Below, piece by piece: positions 24,674-32,383 of a DNA stretch of 64,000 bases; positions within the stretch are counted from its first letter, which is position 1; each line of letters opens with the position of its first letter. The translations under genes and the position numbers were made by a program. The notes beneath the pieces are model-generated. The model was not told the DNA's origin, ran no database searches, and saw only the letters and a list, made by a program, of their open reading frames with translations. Source of the stretch: Flammeovirgaceae bacterium (GTDB lineage Bacteria > Bacteroidota > Bacteroidia > Cytophagales > Cyclobacteriaceae); NCBI GenBank assembly GCA_015180985.1, contig CP054185.1, positions 1,605,001-1,669,000 on the forward strand, read 5' to 3'.

Positions 24674-24925
24674 TTAAGTCATCGTCACACTGTCCATCCG
24701 GATAATATGCCGGCTTGCATTAAGCGGGTCATCGTTGTAAAACCCGGAAAGAATGCGATGGGCAATCTGCTCGATGATTAGCTCCTGATCGGTTTTTCCT
24801 TCTTTACCGCGCCAGTAAATACGGTTGGGGTGCCGTTTCATATCTTCCACATACGCTTTGGCCCGGTTAAACTGCTCATCGGTATAGGTAATCGTAAAAC
24901 AGGTTCGTACGTTTTGTGTATCCAT
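24674..24925 (-). CDS. Small hypothetical protein
   Basis: An 83-residue protein from ATG 24925, starting MDTQNVRTCFTITYTDEQFN. It contains AKAYVEDMKRHPNRIYWRGK and a C-terminal helix-rich part. There is no signal peptide or membrane segment. I do not recognise the family. Its stop codon lies one base from the stop of the convergent LexA-like gene, so the two genes are tail to tail. The upstream ATG at 24982 would add a Cys/His-containing 19-residue extension and is less likely. Confidence 0.5.
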   Translation of the reverse strand: MDTQNVRTCFTITYTDEQFNRAKAYVEDMKRHPNRIYWRGKEGKTDQELIIEQIAHRILSGFYNDDPLNASRHIIRMDSVTMT

Positions 24926-25035
24926 ATCAGTATAGCGTTTACAATTAAAATGCCAGTGAAAAAGCCTTGAAATATTAATCAAAAAGATAGACCCGGTGCA
25001 ACGGGTTGCCCGCCTGCGGTCATTTTTGTTCGCAG

Positions 25036-25067
25036 TTGGGACGGTTCCTTAAAACACGGTACTTTTA
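25036..25067 (+). promoter_or_regulatory. Candidate promoter of the O-methyltransferase gene
   Basis: TTG (25036-25038), a 21-bp spacer, and TACTTTTA (25060-25067), one base off TAnnTTTG. The ATG follows 17 bp later. Confidence 0.35.
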
Positions 25068-25084
25068 TCGGGCGAATCTCAGCC

Positions 25085-25723
25085 ATGGAAATTATTCATC
25101 CTTTTATTCAGCGTTATTCCGAGGAACACACATCTGCTGAAAGCCCGTTGTTAAAGCTAATCAACCGGGATACACATGCTCAGGTGTTAATGCCCCGCAT
25201 GCTTTCCGGCCATTTACAGGGCAGGTTGCTTGCAATAATCAGTAAGATGATTAAGCCAAAAGCTATTTTGGAAATAGGAACGTACACCGGCTACTCGGCC
25301 ATTTGCCTGGCCGAAGGCTTGCTGGAGGGAGGTATATTGGTTACAATTGATAACAACGAGGAGCTTGAAGATCGCGTACGAAACTATTTCAGCGAAGCAG
25401 GATTGGAACAACGCATTGATTATCGCATTGGCGATGCGATGGAAATTATTCCGACACTTCCGGGCCCGTTTGATTTGGTGTTTATCGATGCCGATAAAGA
25501 AAATTACATGCGCTATTACGATTTGGTTGTCAATATCGTACCTTTGGGTGGTTACATTCTGGCTGACAATGTGTTATGGAGCGGCAAGGTGCTGGATACT
25601 AAGCCCGATAAGGATACCCGGGCCATCCAGGAGTTTAACCGGAAGATTCAGGATGATGAGCGGGTGGAGAATGTGCTGCTTCCGGTGCGTGATGGAATGA
25701 TGATTGTCAGGAAGATTCAGTAA
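25085..25723 (+). CDS. Class I SAM-dependent O-methyltransferase
   Basis: A 212-residue cytoplasmic enzyme of the catechol/caffeoyl-CoA O-methyltransferase-like family. The SAM motif I is AILEIGTYTGYSAICLAEGL. The acidic residue of motif II is in VTIDNNEELE, and the metal-binding FIDADKENYMRYYD follows. LADNVLWSGKVLD is the family's metal and substrate segment, and the protein ends PVRDGMMIVRK. It transfers methyl to a small phenolic or similar substrate that cannot be predicted here. It ends just before a palindromic hairpin at 25723-25747. Confidence 0.9.
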   Translation: MEIIHPFIQRYSEEHTSAESPLLKLINRDTHAQVLMPRMLSGHLQGRLLAIISKMIKPKAILEIGTYTGYSAICLAEGLLEGGILVTIDNNEELEDRVRNYFSEAGLEQRIDYRIGDAMEIIPTLPGPFDLVFIDADKENYMRYYDLVVNIVPLGGYILADNVLWSGKVLDTKPDKDTRAIQEFNRKIQDDERVENVLLPVRDGMMIVRKIQ

Positions 25724-25747
25724 TCCTGAGGCAACATGTTGCAGGAT
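25723..25747. terminator. Palindromic hairpin after the O-methyltransferase
   Basis: GCAACATGTTGC (25731-25742) is a perfect 12-bp palindrome, extended outward by ATCCTG / CAGGAT with a two-base bulge. A run of eight T lies about ten bases further (25756-25763). It could be a terminator with a displaced T run, or a protein-binding site for the next gene. Confidence 0.4.
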
Positions 25748-25790
25748 GACTGTGTATGAAATTTTTTTTGGCTGACTATTTTTTAAACGC

Positions 25791-27542
25791 ATGATCCGAT
25801 TAACAGCCTTACTACTCGTACCTGTTTTATCAACAGCGCAAAGCCCGCAGGTACCCCACAAAATGCAGGTGGCCGGCATTACGCTCAGCATCCGCGATGA
25901 TGCGCGGAGGGAAATACAGAAAGATGTGGACGCACTTACGCAATACCCTAAATATTTTGATGTAAAAGTTGAACGTGCCAAAACCTACTTCCCGATTATT
26001 GAACAAATTTTTAAAGACGAGCGTGTACCGGATGACTTTAAATACCTTGTGTTGCAGGAAAGCGCCCTGATTGCCGATGCCGTTTCGGTTAGCAATGCCG
26101 TTGGCTTTTGGCAGTTTAAGGATTTCACGGCCACTGAAATGGGCCTACGGGTTGATAACGAAGTAGATGAGCGCATGAATATAGTTTCCTCAACCCGCGC
26201 GGCAGCCCGCTACTTAAAAAAGAATAACTATTATTTTAATAATTGGCTATACGCACTACAGGCTTACCAGATGGGTGCCGGTGCTGTACAGCGTACCTAT
26301 ACCGATTACGAGAGCGGTGCCAGACACATGGAAATTACCAGCAACACGTATTGGTATGTAAAAAAATTTCTGGCCCATAAAGTAGCCTTCGAAGGGGCGG
26401 TAACCGGCATGCCTGAAGTAAAACTGCTCACATTTACCAACCATAAAAGAAAAACACTTTCCGATATCGCCCGCGAGATTGACGTCAGCGAAGAAAAACT
26501 GGCGGAATACAACAAATGGATAAGGAAGACCCATATACCAGACGACCGTAAGTATGCGGTAATGATTCCGGTGGAAGGTAAAGAGAAAACGGTTTATGCG
26601 GCTGTAGCCAAAAACAACGAGGCATTGCAGCAATCGTTAGGTGGATCGCCAGGAAAGGTTGAGGCGCGCTCAGGTTATGCTACGGCTAATGATGTAAAGA
26701 TTATAAACGGCATTCCGGCCATCAGGGCCGAAGCGGGTGAAAATGCTGCGGCAGTAGCCAAGCGGGCCGCCATTGGGTTATCGGCTTTTCTTAAGTTCAA
26801 CGACCTTTCCATCAGCGATCCGTTAACAGCCGGTGCCTATTATTATACCCGCAAGAAGAATACCCAGGGTGCAGTTGCCCAGCATGTAACTGGTAAGGAT
26901 GAAACCCTGTGGTCAATCAGTCAGCAGTATGGCGTACAACTCAGGCGGGTAAAAAAATTCAATCCCGGAGTTAGTCAAAGCAGGTTACCGGAAGGAATGG
27001 TAGTTAATCTTATCTCCAATAGCACCGCACATCAGCCAACTAATGCCGAACAGGTAGTTGAATTGAATACAGAAGAAACTTTTAGCTGGGTTACTCCTGC
27101 AACCGATAGGGTAGAGGTTCCGGTTGTGGAAAGTCTAGTGGAAAATCAGGCGGTGCCCGTTCTGCAGGAACCTGAGTGGCCAACGGTAAATAATGAGGCG
27201 GTAACGCCACAGTTTTCCCATCAACATGTGGTTGCAGCCGGTGAAACGCTCTACGGAATTGCCAAAAAGTACAATATAGGCGTTATGGATTTGGCAGGAT
27301 GGAATAACCTGAACCTGGAACAGGGAATTAAACCCGGGCAGGTGTTGAGCATCCGGAAACCTGAAGAAAATTCAATTCCGGCCGAAGGGTTCATTATTTA
27401 TGAAGTAAAATCAACTGATACGTTGTACAGCGTGGCCCGCCAGCATGGAGTAACCATTAAGCAACTCATGGATTGGAATGGCAAAACCGACTTTACCCTT
27501 TCGGCCGGAGAAAAGTTGAAAATTCAACGACATCCGCGCTAA
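25791..27542 (+). CDS. LysM lytic transglycosylase (MltD-like)
   Basis: A 583-residue secreted protein with a short signal peptide (to STAQ). The SLT-type lysozyme fold covers about residues 60-210: YLVLQESAL gives catalytic Glu90, and AVGFWQF and ALQAYQMGAGAV complete the family pattern. C-terminal LysM-like domains follow, near residues 365-405 (HVTGKDETLWSISQQYGVQL), 478-522 (HVVAAGETLYGIAKKYNI) and 537-580 (YEVKSTDTLYSVARQHGV). It should bind and cleave peptidoglycan between MurNAc and GlcNAc. Confidence 0.92.
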   Translation: MIRLTALLLVPVLSTAQSPQVPHKMQVAGITLSIRDDARREIQKDVDALTQYPKYFDVKVERAKTYFPIIEQIFKDERVPDDFKYLVLQESALIADAVSVSNAVGFWQFKDFTATEMGLRVDNEVDERMNIVSSTRAAARYLKKNNYYFNNWLYALQAYQMGAGAVQRTYTDYESGARHMEITSNTYWYVKKFLAHKVAFEGAVTGMPEVKLLTFTNHKRKTLSDIAREIDVSEEKLAEYNKWIRKTHIPDDRKYAVMIPVEGKEKTVYAAVAKNNEALQQSLGGSPGKVEARSGYATANDVKIINGIPAIRAEAGENAAAVAKRAAIGLSAFLKFNDLSISDPLTAGAYYYTRKKNTQGAVAQHVTGKDETLWSISQQYGVQLRRVKKFNPGVSQSRLPEGMVVNLISNSTAHQPTNAEQVVELNTEETFSWVTPATDRVEVPVVESLVENQAVPVLQEPEWPTVNNEAVTPQFSHQHVVAAGETLYGIAKKYNIGVMDLAGWNNLNLEQGIKPGQVLSIRKPEENSIPAEGFIIYEVKSTDTLYSVARQHGVTIKQLMDWNGKTDFTLSAGEKLKIQRHPR

Positions 27543-27622
27543 TTTTTTACAAATAATAGGCTGAATATTACCTGAGTGGTTGATTTTGTTTTTGCCACGG
27601 TATCTAATTGAGTAAAAAGGAA

Positions 27623-27630
27623 TAATTTTG
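27623..27630 (+). promoter_or_regulatory. Candidate -7 box of the response regulator gene
   Basis: TAATTTTG matches TAnnTTTG exactly, 34 bp before the ATG. A correctly spaced TTTG at -33 is not present, so support is partial. Confidence 0.35.
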
Positions 27631-27664
27631 AGTTCTTAATTAAGAAGGTTTAAGTTTCTTTAGC

Positions 27665-28084
27665 ATGTACACGCAAGCGGTTGCAAAGCCTGTAGATTTG
27701 GTGATGTTGGTTGACGACAACGAAACCGATAATTTTATCAGCAAGCGAATCATTGAAATAACGCAATTCTCCAAACGGGTAGAGGTAAAAAACTCGGGTA
27801 AAGCTGCGCTTGAATACATAAAGGAGAATGAAAAAAATCCGGATAATATCCCTTCGTTAATATTTCTTGACATTAATATGCCCATTGTGGATGGGTTTGT
27901 TTTTTTATATGAGTTTGAAAAATTCAGTGAACTGGTACGGAACAAATGCAAAGTAATTATCCTCTCCAGCTCGGATAACAAGCGCGATATTGATAAGATT
28001 ATCAATAACAACCATGTTATCAAGTTCATTACAAAGCCCCTCACCGAGGTTTCGCTGGAAGAAATTAAACTAAACAATATTTAA
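27665..28084 (+). CDS. Stand-alone response regulator receiver protein
   Basis: A 139-residue REC domain without an output domain. The acidic pocket is Asp17/Asp18 (LVDDNETD), the phosphoacceptor Asp69 lies in LIFLDINMP, the switch Ser102 in ILSSSD, and the conserved Lys124 in ITKPL. All active-site residues are present, so it should be phosphorylatable. No kinase gene is adjacent. In Bacteroidota such single-domain regulators often act as phosphorelay intermediates. Confidence 0.9.
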   Translation: MYTQAVAKPVDLVMLVDDNETDNFISKRIIEITQFSKRVEVKNSGKAALEYIKENEKNPDNIPSLIFLDINMPIVDGFVFLYEFEKFSELVRNKCKVIILSSSDNKRDIDKIINNNHVIKFITKPLTEVSLEEIKLNNI

Positions 28085-28109
28085 GCAGGCTTTCATTTTT
28101 ACTCGTTTT

Positions 28110-28141
28110 GAGGCTATTTTTCTGAAAAAAAACCTAGCCTC
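28110..28141 (+). promoter_or_regulatory. Hairpin ending at the start codon of the DUF3078 gene
   Basis: GAGGCT (28110-28115) pairs with AGCCTC (28136-28141), with inner TTTTT/AAAAA pairing around CTG. The right arm ends one base before the ATG at 28142. It may limit initiation or end the upstream transcript. Confidence 0.35.
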
Positions 28142-29050
28142 ATGAAACTTAAAAAACTCTGTCTCTTCTTACTTCTTTTTTGGATCTGCACCGGGTTAGC
28201 ATCTGCCCAGGTGGTTAAACCCGATACAACTTCTAATTGGAAAAAGAAATTTACTTCAGGTCTTAATCTGAACCAGGCCTCGTTTTCATCGAACTGGAAA
28301 GGTGGTGGTGTAAACTCCATCGGATTAAATGTATTAGTTAATTACAAAGCCAACTTCCGCAAAAACAAAACTTCGTGGGATAATGAATTCGACTTTCTGT
28401 ATGGTTTTGTAAACAACGAGGGGCAGGGCTTCCGGAAAACCGTTGACCGGATATTTCTAGACAGCAAGCTGGGTTACTCAGTGAGTAAAAAATGGGATGT
28501 GTACACCTCGCTCAACTTCCTAACACAGTTTGCGCCCGGATACCGGTATGCAGAAGATAATACGGCCAGTCTTATTTCCGATTTTCTCGCCCCTGCATTC
28601 ATCACCTCATCGTGGGGGGCTGAGTATCATCCGGTGGATTACTTTAGGATCAGGATTTCACCCTTTTCGCCACGGGTAACTATCGTGCAGGACAATAACG
28701 GGAGGTTTAATGCGGTAAGTATTACAAATCCGTATGGCGTTGACGTTGGCGACAATACGCGCTTTGAATGGCTTGCTTTTCAGCTGATTGCTGATTTTAA
28801 TAAAGATATTGCCAAAAACATGAATTTGAAGTGGCGCTACATGGCATTTGCCAATTACGAAACCCTTGAGGCAAAAACCATTGACCACCGGCTTGACCTG
28901 AACCTGGCGGCCAAGGTTAACAAATTTGTAAATGTAAACTTTGGCATTATTGCCTTGTATGATTTTGACCAGGATGACGGGCTTCAGTTAAGTCAGTTGT
29001 TTAATATTGGCTTCTTGTATTCCTTCCAGAATTTTGAAGAGAAGAAATAG
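28142..29050 (+). CDS. DUF3078 outer-membrane beta-barrel protein
   Basis: A 302-residue protein with a signal peptide (to GLASAQ) and then alternating aromatic beta strands to the C-terminus. The N-terminal NLNQASFSSNWKGGGVNSIG is the signature of DUF3078 proteins, a Bacteroidota-specific outer-membrane family of unknown function. It ends with strand GFLYSFQNFEEKK, shifted from the usual terminal aromatic. It converges on a NIPSNAP-like gene three bases beyond its stop. Confidence 0.85.
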   Translation: MKLKKLCLFLLLFWICTGLASAQVVKPDTTSNWKKKFTSGLNLNQASFSSNWKGGGVNSIGLNVLVNYKANFRKNKTSWDNEFDFLYGFVNNEGQGFRKTVDRIFLDSKLGYSVSKKWDVYTSLNFLTQFAPGYRYAEDNTASLISDFLAPAFITSSWGAEYHPVDYFRIRISPFSPRVTIVQDNNGRFNAVSITNPYGVDVGDNTRFEWLAFQLIADFNKDIAKNMNLKWRYMAFANYETLEAKTIDHRLDLNLAAKVNKFVNVNFGIIALYDFDQDDGLQLSQLFNIGFLYSFQNFEEKK

Positions 29051-29053
29051 TGG

Positions 29054-29446
29054 TTAGAATTGCATCTGCTTTTTGTAGTAGGTGCGTTCGGCCTTCTCAC
29101 ATAATGGAATAAATTGCCTGTAAAACTCTTTCCAGTCGGGTTGGTTGGTCAATCGGCATTCCGATGGTTCCATTTCGCTAAAGGATTCATATTCAATTTC
29201 CAGGATTAATGTATAAGCAGGCCCGGAAACATCAGTAAGCAGCCGGGCATGAATATTTTGATCGCGTTGATGAACCCGTTGCAGGTAATCTTTCCACATC
29301 GGAATAGCTTCACTGCTGGCTCCGAATTTCAGATAGAAAACATTGCGTTCAACGTACATGGTGTTGCGGGTTGATGGTGCCTGGGCAGCCGCCTGCAGTA
29401 TGGAATAACCGGTAACCAAAATAATCAGTATTGCTTTCATATCCAT
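29054..29446 (-). CDS. Secreted NIPSNAP-like small protein
   Basis: A 130-residue protein with a signal peptide (AILIILVTGYSILQAAAQ). It has a single alpha/beta domain of dimeric ferredoxin-like barrel type: VERNVFYLKFGASSEAIPMW, then YTLILEIEYESFSEME and WKEFYRQFIPLCE. The resemblance to NIPSNAP/EthD-like domains is from the strand-helix-strand pattern only. ATG codons at 29446 and 29440 are both possible starts and lie inside a seven-base-pair hairpin (29438-29461). It lies downstream of dnaX on the same strand. Confidence 0.55.
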   Translation of the reverse strand: MDMKAILIILVTGYSILQAAAQAPSTRNTMYVERNVFYLKFGASSEAIPMWKDYLQRVHQRDQNIHARLLTDVSGPAYTLILEIEYESFSEMEPSECRLTNQPDWKEFYRQFIPLCEKAERTYYKKQMQF

Positions 29447-29461
29447 CCGGTTCAGGATATG
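29438..29461 (-). promoter_or_regulatory. Hairpin over the start of the NIPSNAP-like gene
   Basis: CATATCC / GGATATG (29438-29444 and 29455-29461) pair perfectly. As mRNA this stem would hide the second ATG and place the first in the loop edge, which suggests translational control. It could also act as the dnaX terminator region, although no T run follows. Confidence 0.35.
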
Positions 29462-29475
29462 AAGGTACAGTTCTT

Positions 29476-31154
29476 TCAGAAATCGGTATCCAGGCCGAGG
29501 CGATTTTTCAGTTCTTTTAAATGAGGGTTTTTCTTTGCCATGTAATCGTACTTTTCCCGGTTGGTGTACAGAATACCTTGATCGTCTACGGTTTGCATCA
29601 CACCTTCTATTTGAATTTGCAGGTTACCGAGTTCTGTGCGCAGAAACGCAGCCAGTTCACTGCGAAGATTGTGAAGCAGGGTTTCCTGAACAGGATGATG
29701 GAGTGGTACGGTTACCGTGGTTCCGGTTACTTCTACCGGCTGGGTTAGTAATTGATACTCGGCCTGATATGTTTTTTTTGATTCTGCATACCGCATCCAT
29801 GCTGCTTTTAATTGGTCGGAAGTAAATTCCTTGTTTTCGATTTTACCTTCTGCAAGCGATGGTTTTTTTTCGGCCGATGACTCGCCATTACTCAATGAAG
29901 AGTGAATGGCCGTCAGTTTGATGGTTTTGGAGGGCCGGTTGCCGGCCGGACCGTTTATTTTTTTGATTGCAGGTTGCTGTGCGGACTGTGTGGCAGCAGC
30001 TTCGCTAAACCTGCTTTCCGCAGCAGGCTCCTCTACGGGGTTTGGAGTGTCAGTACTTTTTTTTTTGAGCTTTCGCCCGACTCGAGAGTGCTTAAATCTA
30101 AAACAGACTGTACGTGGGCCATTTTCATCAGCGCCAGTTCAACCAACAGGCGCTGGTTTTTGCTCATCTTGTAGTTAATGTCGCACTGGCTGGCAATGCT
30201 GAGCCACGACAGCAGCAACGAGGGCGAAGTTTCTTTGGCTTGTTTGGCGTATTTGTTTTTGACGCTTTCAGGAACTTCCATCAGTTGTACGGTACGTGCA
30301 TCCTGCGCCACCAGCAGGTTTCTGAAATGCTCACTCAGTCCGACAATAAAATTTTGCCCGTCAAAACCGTGGCGGAGAATTTCATCCAGAATGAGCAGGG
30401 GGGTGCTGTGATTCCGGCCGAGCAGGCCATCAACAACTTTAAAATAGTAATCATAATCCAGGATGTGCAGGTTGCTGATTACATCGCTGAAGGTGATGCC
30501 CTTACCCGAAGAATACGTTACCATCAAATCAAAAATAGAGAGGGCATCGCGCAGGGCGCCATCAGCTTTCTGGGCAATCAAATGCAGGGCCTCTTCTTCA
30601 GCCGGAATGGACTCCTGGTCGGCCACTTTTTTCAGGTGGCGGGCAATGTCGGAGATCTGTATCCGGTTGAAATCAAAAATCTGACACCGCGAAAGAATGG
30701 TTGGAATAACCTTGTGTTTTTCGGTGGTGGCCAGAATAAAAATCGCGTAGGCAGGCGGCTCCTCCAGTGTTTTCAAAAAGGCGTTGAATGCCGCATTGGA
30801 GAGCATGTGCACCTCATCAATAATATACACCTTGTACTTTCCGAACTGGGGCGGGTAGCGCACCTGGTCAATCAGGTTGCGGATGTCTTCCACCGAATTG
30901 TTGGAGGCGGCATCCAGTTCAAAAATGTTGAGTGAATTAAGCTCGGTTTTCTCTTCAAAGCCGTTAATCAGGCGGGCCACAATACGGGCGCAGGTGGTTT
31001 TGCCTACCCCGCGCGGACCGCAAAACAGCAGCGCCTGGGCAAGTTTGTTTGAATCGATGGCATTTTTGAGCGTGGTGGTGATGTGCTCCTGCCCCACCAC
31101 CTCGTCAAAACCGGTAGGCCGGTATTTGCGTGCCGATACCACAAAATTATCCAT
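29476..31154 (-). CDS. dnaX: DNA polymerase III subunits gamma and tau, full length through an A10 recoding site
   Basis: The clamp-loader ATPase gene is split by frame. From ATG 31154 the zero frame runs 366 codons to an A10 tract (30066-30057 on the minus strand), then reads VLTLQTP and stops at TAG 30035-30033. The -1 frame has no stop after the tract and continues 193 codons to 29476, for a 559-residue tau. The N-terminal AAA+ part has Walker A GPRGVGKTT (46-54), Walker B IIDEVH and sensor SRC. The -1 frame part has a Pro/Ala/Gln linker and the conserved Bacteroidota C-terminal domain (KAAWMRYAESKKTYQAEYQL). Full-length tau thus needs -1 slippage or an 11-A transcript. The zinc-module cysteines after Walker A are missing. 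A homopolymer sequencing error is the main alternative. Confidence 0.85.
30010..30027 (-). promoter_or_regulatory. dnaX: Hairpin downstream of the dnaX slip site
   Basis: In the mRNA, CCTGCT and AGCAGG form a six-base-pair stem with a six-base loop, about 29 bases after the A10 tract. Its distance is longer than the usual 5-9 bases for ribosomal frameshift stimulators, so its role is uncertain. Confidence 0.35.
30033..31154 (-). CDS. dnaX: DnaX gamma product, zero-frame form
   Basis: The standard-decoding product has 373 residues: domains I-III of the clamp loader and seven extra residues (VLTLQTP) after the three-lysine A-tract segment. It contains the ATPase site and oligomerisation region but not the polymerase-binding tail, as in gamma of Escherichia coli. 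The start at ATG 31154 (MDNFVVSARKYRP) fits the family; the upstream frame from 31196 is not homologous. Confidence 0.85.
   Translation of the reverse strand: MDNFVVSARKYRPTGFDEVVGQEHITTTLKNAIDSNKLAQALLFCGPRGVGKTTCARIVARLINGFEEKTELNSLNIFELDAASNNSVEDIRNLIDQVRYPPQFGKYKVYIIDEVHMLSNAAFNAFLKTLEEPPAYAIFILATTEKHKVIPTILSRCQIFDFNRIQISDIARHLKKVADQESIPAEEEALHLIAQKADGALRDALSIFDLMVTYSSGKGITFSDVISNLHILDYDYYFKVVDGLLGRNHSTPLLILDEILRHGFDGQNFIVGLSEHFRNLLVAQDARTVQLMEVPESVKNKYAKQAKETSPSLLLSWLSIASQCDINYKMSKNQRLLVELALMKMAHVQSVLDLSTLESGESSKKKVLTLQTP
30057..30066 (-). promoter_or_regulatory. dnaX: A10 slippery tract in dnaX
   Basis: Ten consecutive A in the message, read TCA-AAA-AAA-AAA-GTA in the zero frame. It allows -1 slippage at AAA-AAA and polymerase stuttering. 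Deleting one A also ends translation at once (AAG-TAC-TGA); adding one A gives the long tau frame. Confidence 0.75.
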
Positions 31155-31226
31155 GCGGGGGCAAGATAGAACGCGGCCGACAATTATCCATACCAATCGG
31201 CATCCGGCCGGAAACCTTTTTCAGGC

Positions 31227-31234
31227 TATATTTG
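31227..31234 (+). promoter_or_regulatory. ssrA: -7 element of the ssrA promoter
   Basis: TATATTTG, exact TAnnTTTG, 53 bp before the mature tmRNA 5' end. Transcription would start near 31241 and leave a leader of about 45 bases. That leader contains an ATTGGC/GCCAAT stem (31241-31263) likely to be removed by RNase P. Confidence 0.55.
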
Positions 31235-31286
31235 TAGTGGATTGGCAATGGCAGCGAGCCAATTGCCTGACGTTGTTTGAATTACT

Positions 31287-31674
31287 GGGGCCGACCGGTT
31301 TTGACAGGCTGTGTGAAGCCGGATGCAGCATGCAGGCTCATGGGGTGAGAGCCTTAACAGATAGCCCTACACCATACGTGGCGAGAATACTTACGCCATG
31401 GCTGCTTAATCTGACGGTACGTTAGGTTAGCTTATGGCGCGTAAGACGCGCCAGGCCATCATCGCTCAGCGCCTTTGTTTTGCGGGCGCTGGTATAGCGG
31501 TGTCGTTCAGCAAAACCGCTCCGTGCGATGTCGCTAAGCACGGCTAAGACAAGCGGCTACGGAGTAGCTCAGGTGGTTGCCTGCCTTGCCACTCCCGACA
31601 AGTAAAGGCAACTAAGCATGTAGAACGTTCGGGGTCATCTTCGCTGGACCAGGGTTCGATTCCCTGCGGCTCCA
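31287..31674 (+). ncRNA. ssrA: Transfer-messenger RNA, one-piece
   Basis: The 5' end GGGGCCGACCGGTTTTGACA and the 3' end GGTTCGATTCCCTGCGGCTCCA form the tRNA-like domain. The acceptor is GGGGCCG with CGGCTCC plus discriminator A at 31674, and the T arm is CAGGG/CCCTG around TTCGATT. CCA is not encoded. The tag frame at 31380-31409 encodes GENTYAMAA followed by TAA, preceded on the tagged protein by the tmRNA-borne alanine. Internal stretches fit the usual pseudoknots. tmRNA rescues stalled ribosomes together with SmpB. Confidence 0.95.
31380..31409 (+). other. ssrA: tmRNA tag reading frame (GENTYAMAA)
   Basis: GGC GAG AAT ACT TAC GCC ATG GCT GCT TAA. The YAMAA ending is a Cytophagia-like variant of the usual ALAA degradation tag. 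Confidence 0.9.
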
Positions 31675-31715
31675 CTTTTATTGTTTTGGCATTTTAAAGC
31701 AACAGAGTTTCTTCT

Positions 31716-32381
31716 CTAGTTTCTCTCTTTTTTTGCAAGAAGTCTTAATTTATTTTCCCTATTCTGAGAAACTTCACGTAAGACAAAATCGATGTTCCAA
31801 TCGGATGTAAATGAAAATAAAGCGGTAGTATTCAAAAACTTCCTTCTTACAGTGTTAAAAATATATGCGCTAAGTTCAACTAACGCTTTAAGATCATCAT
31901 CTGATACAGCTTCAACTGTAATATTCGAATCACGATGCGCATAGACTTTATCTCTGGCATCAATCACTTTCTTGATTGATTTACTGAATTTTCCAATTTC
32001 GCTTCTTAACTCTTCGATCGCTAATATTATTTCTTGTCGGGATTTAAAACAATTAGAAAGTTCTTTCTTGTTGTTTGATTTTAATAACAACACAATATCA
32101 TTGCCGTATTTCGACTTGATGAGTCGATTAAATAGTCTGTGGAATGAACGTTTTTGACTTGAACTGCTGCTAAATAGTTTAGCGAGTTGTACAATTAAAA
32201 TGAATTTCAATTGGTACCAGTGATGTTGAAAAAAGCCATGTTTTTTAATATGCTCCTCATATGGATATCGTTCCTCCTTTAGTCGGAGTAGATTATTCAA
32301 AGAAATGTGAAGATCGGCAATGATATTCCAGAGGTCTTCAAACCAGTCCTCAAGGTTCTTTAATGATAAAATTTCATTCAA
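31716..32381 (-). CDS. HEPN-like (AbiU2-type) helical protein
   Basis: A 221-residue, strongly helical, Lys/Asn-rich protein with no signal peptide. DARDKVYAHRDSN near residue 145 contains an Arg-x5-His element like the HEPN RNase motif of AbiU2-type and related abortive-infection proteins. Base composition is much more AT-rich than folB upstream, and the gene lies 42 bp from the tmRNA 3' end, a common island insertion point; both suggest acquisition. Its start abuts the folB stop, so it may be co-transcribed with folB. No partner antitoxin is visible. The assignment rests on one motif and helical content. Confidence 0.5.
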   Translation of the reverse strand: MNEILSLKNLEDWFEDLWNIIADLHISLNNLLRLKEERYPYEEHIKKHGFFQHHWYQLKFILIVQLAKLFSSSSSQKRSFHRLFNRLIKSKYGNDIVLLLKSNNKKELSNCFKSRQEIILAIEELRSEIGKFSKSIKKVIDARDKVYAHRDSNITVEAVSDDDLKALVELSAYIFNTVRRKFLNTTALFSFTSDWNIDFVLREVSQNRENKLRLLAKKERN

Positions 32382-32383
32382 GC

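Noticed and set aside
31155-31196. Upstream extension of dnaX
   Set aside because: The 14 added residues are not homologous to DnaX; the family starts at MDNFVVSARKYRP.
31675-32383. Genomic island with duplicated tmRNA attachment end
   Set aside because: No second copy of the tmRNA 3' end and no integrase can be seen; only a composition change and position remain, reported as a lower-interest finding.
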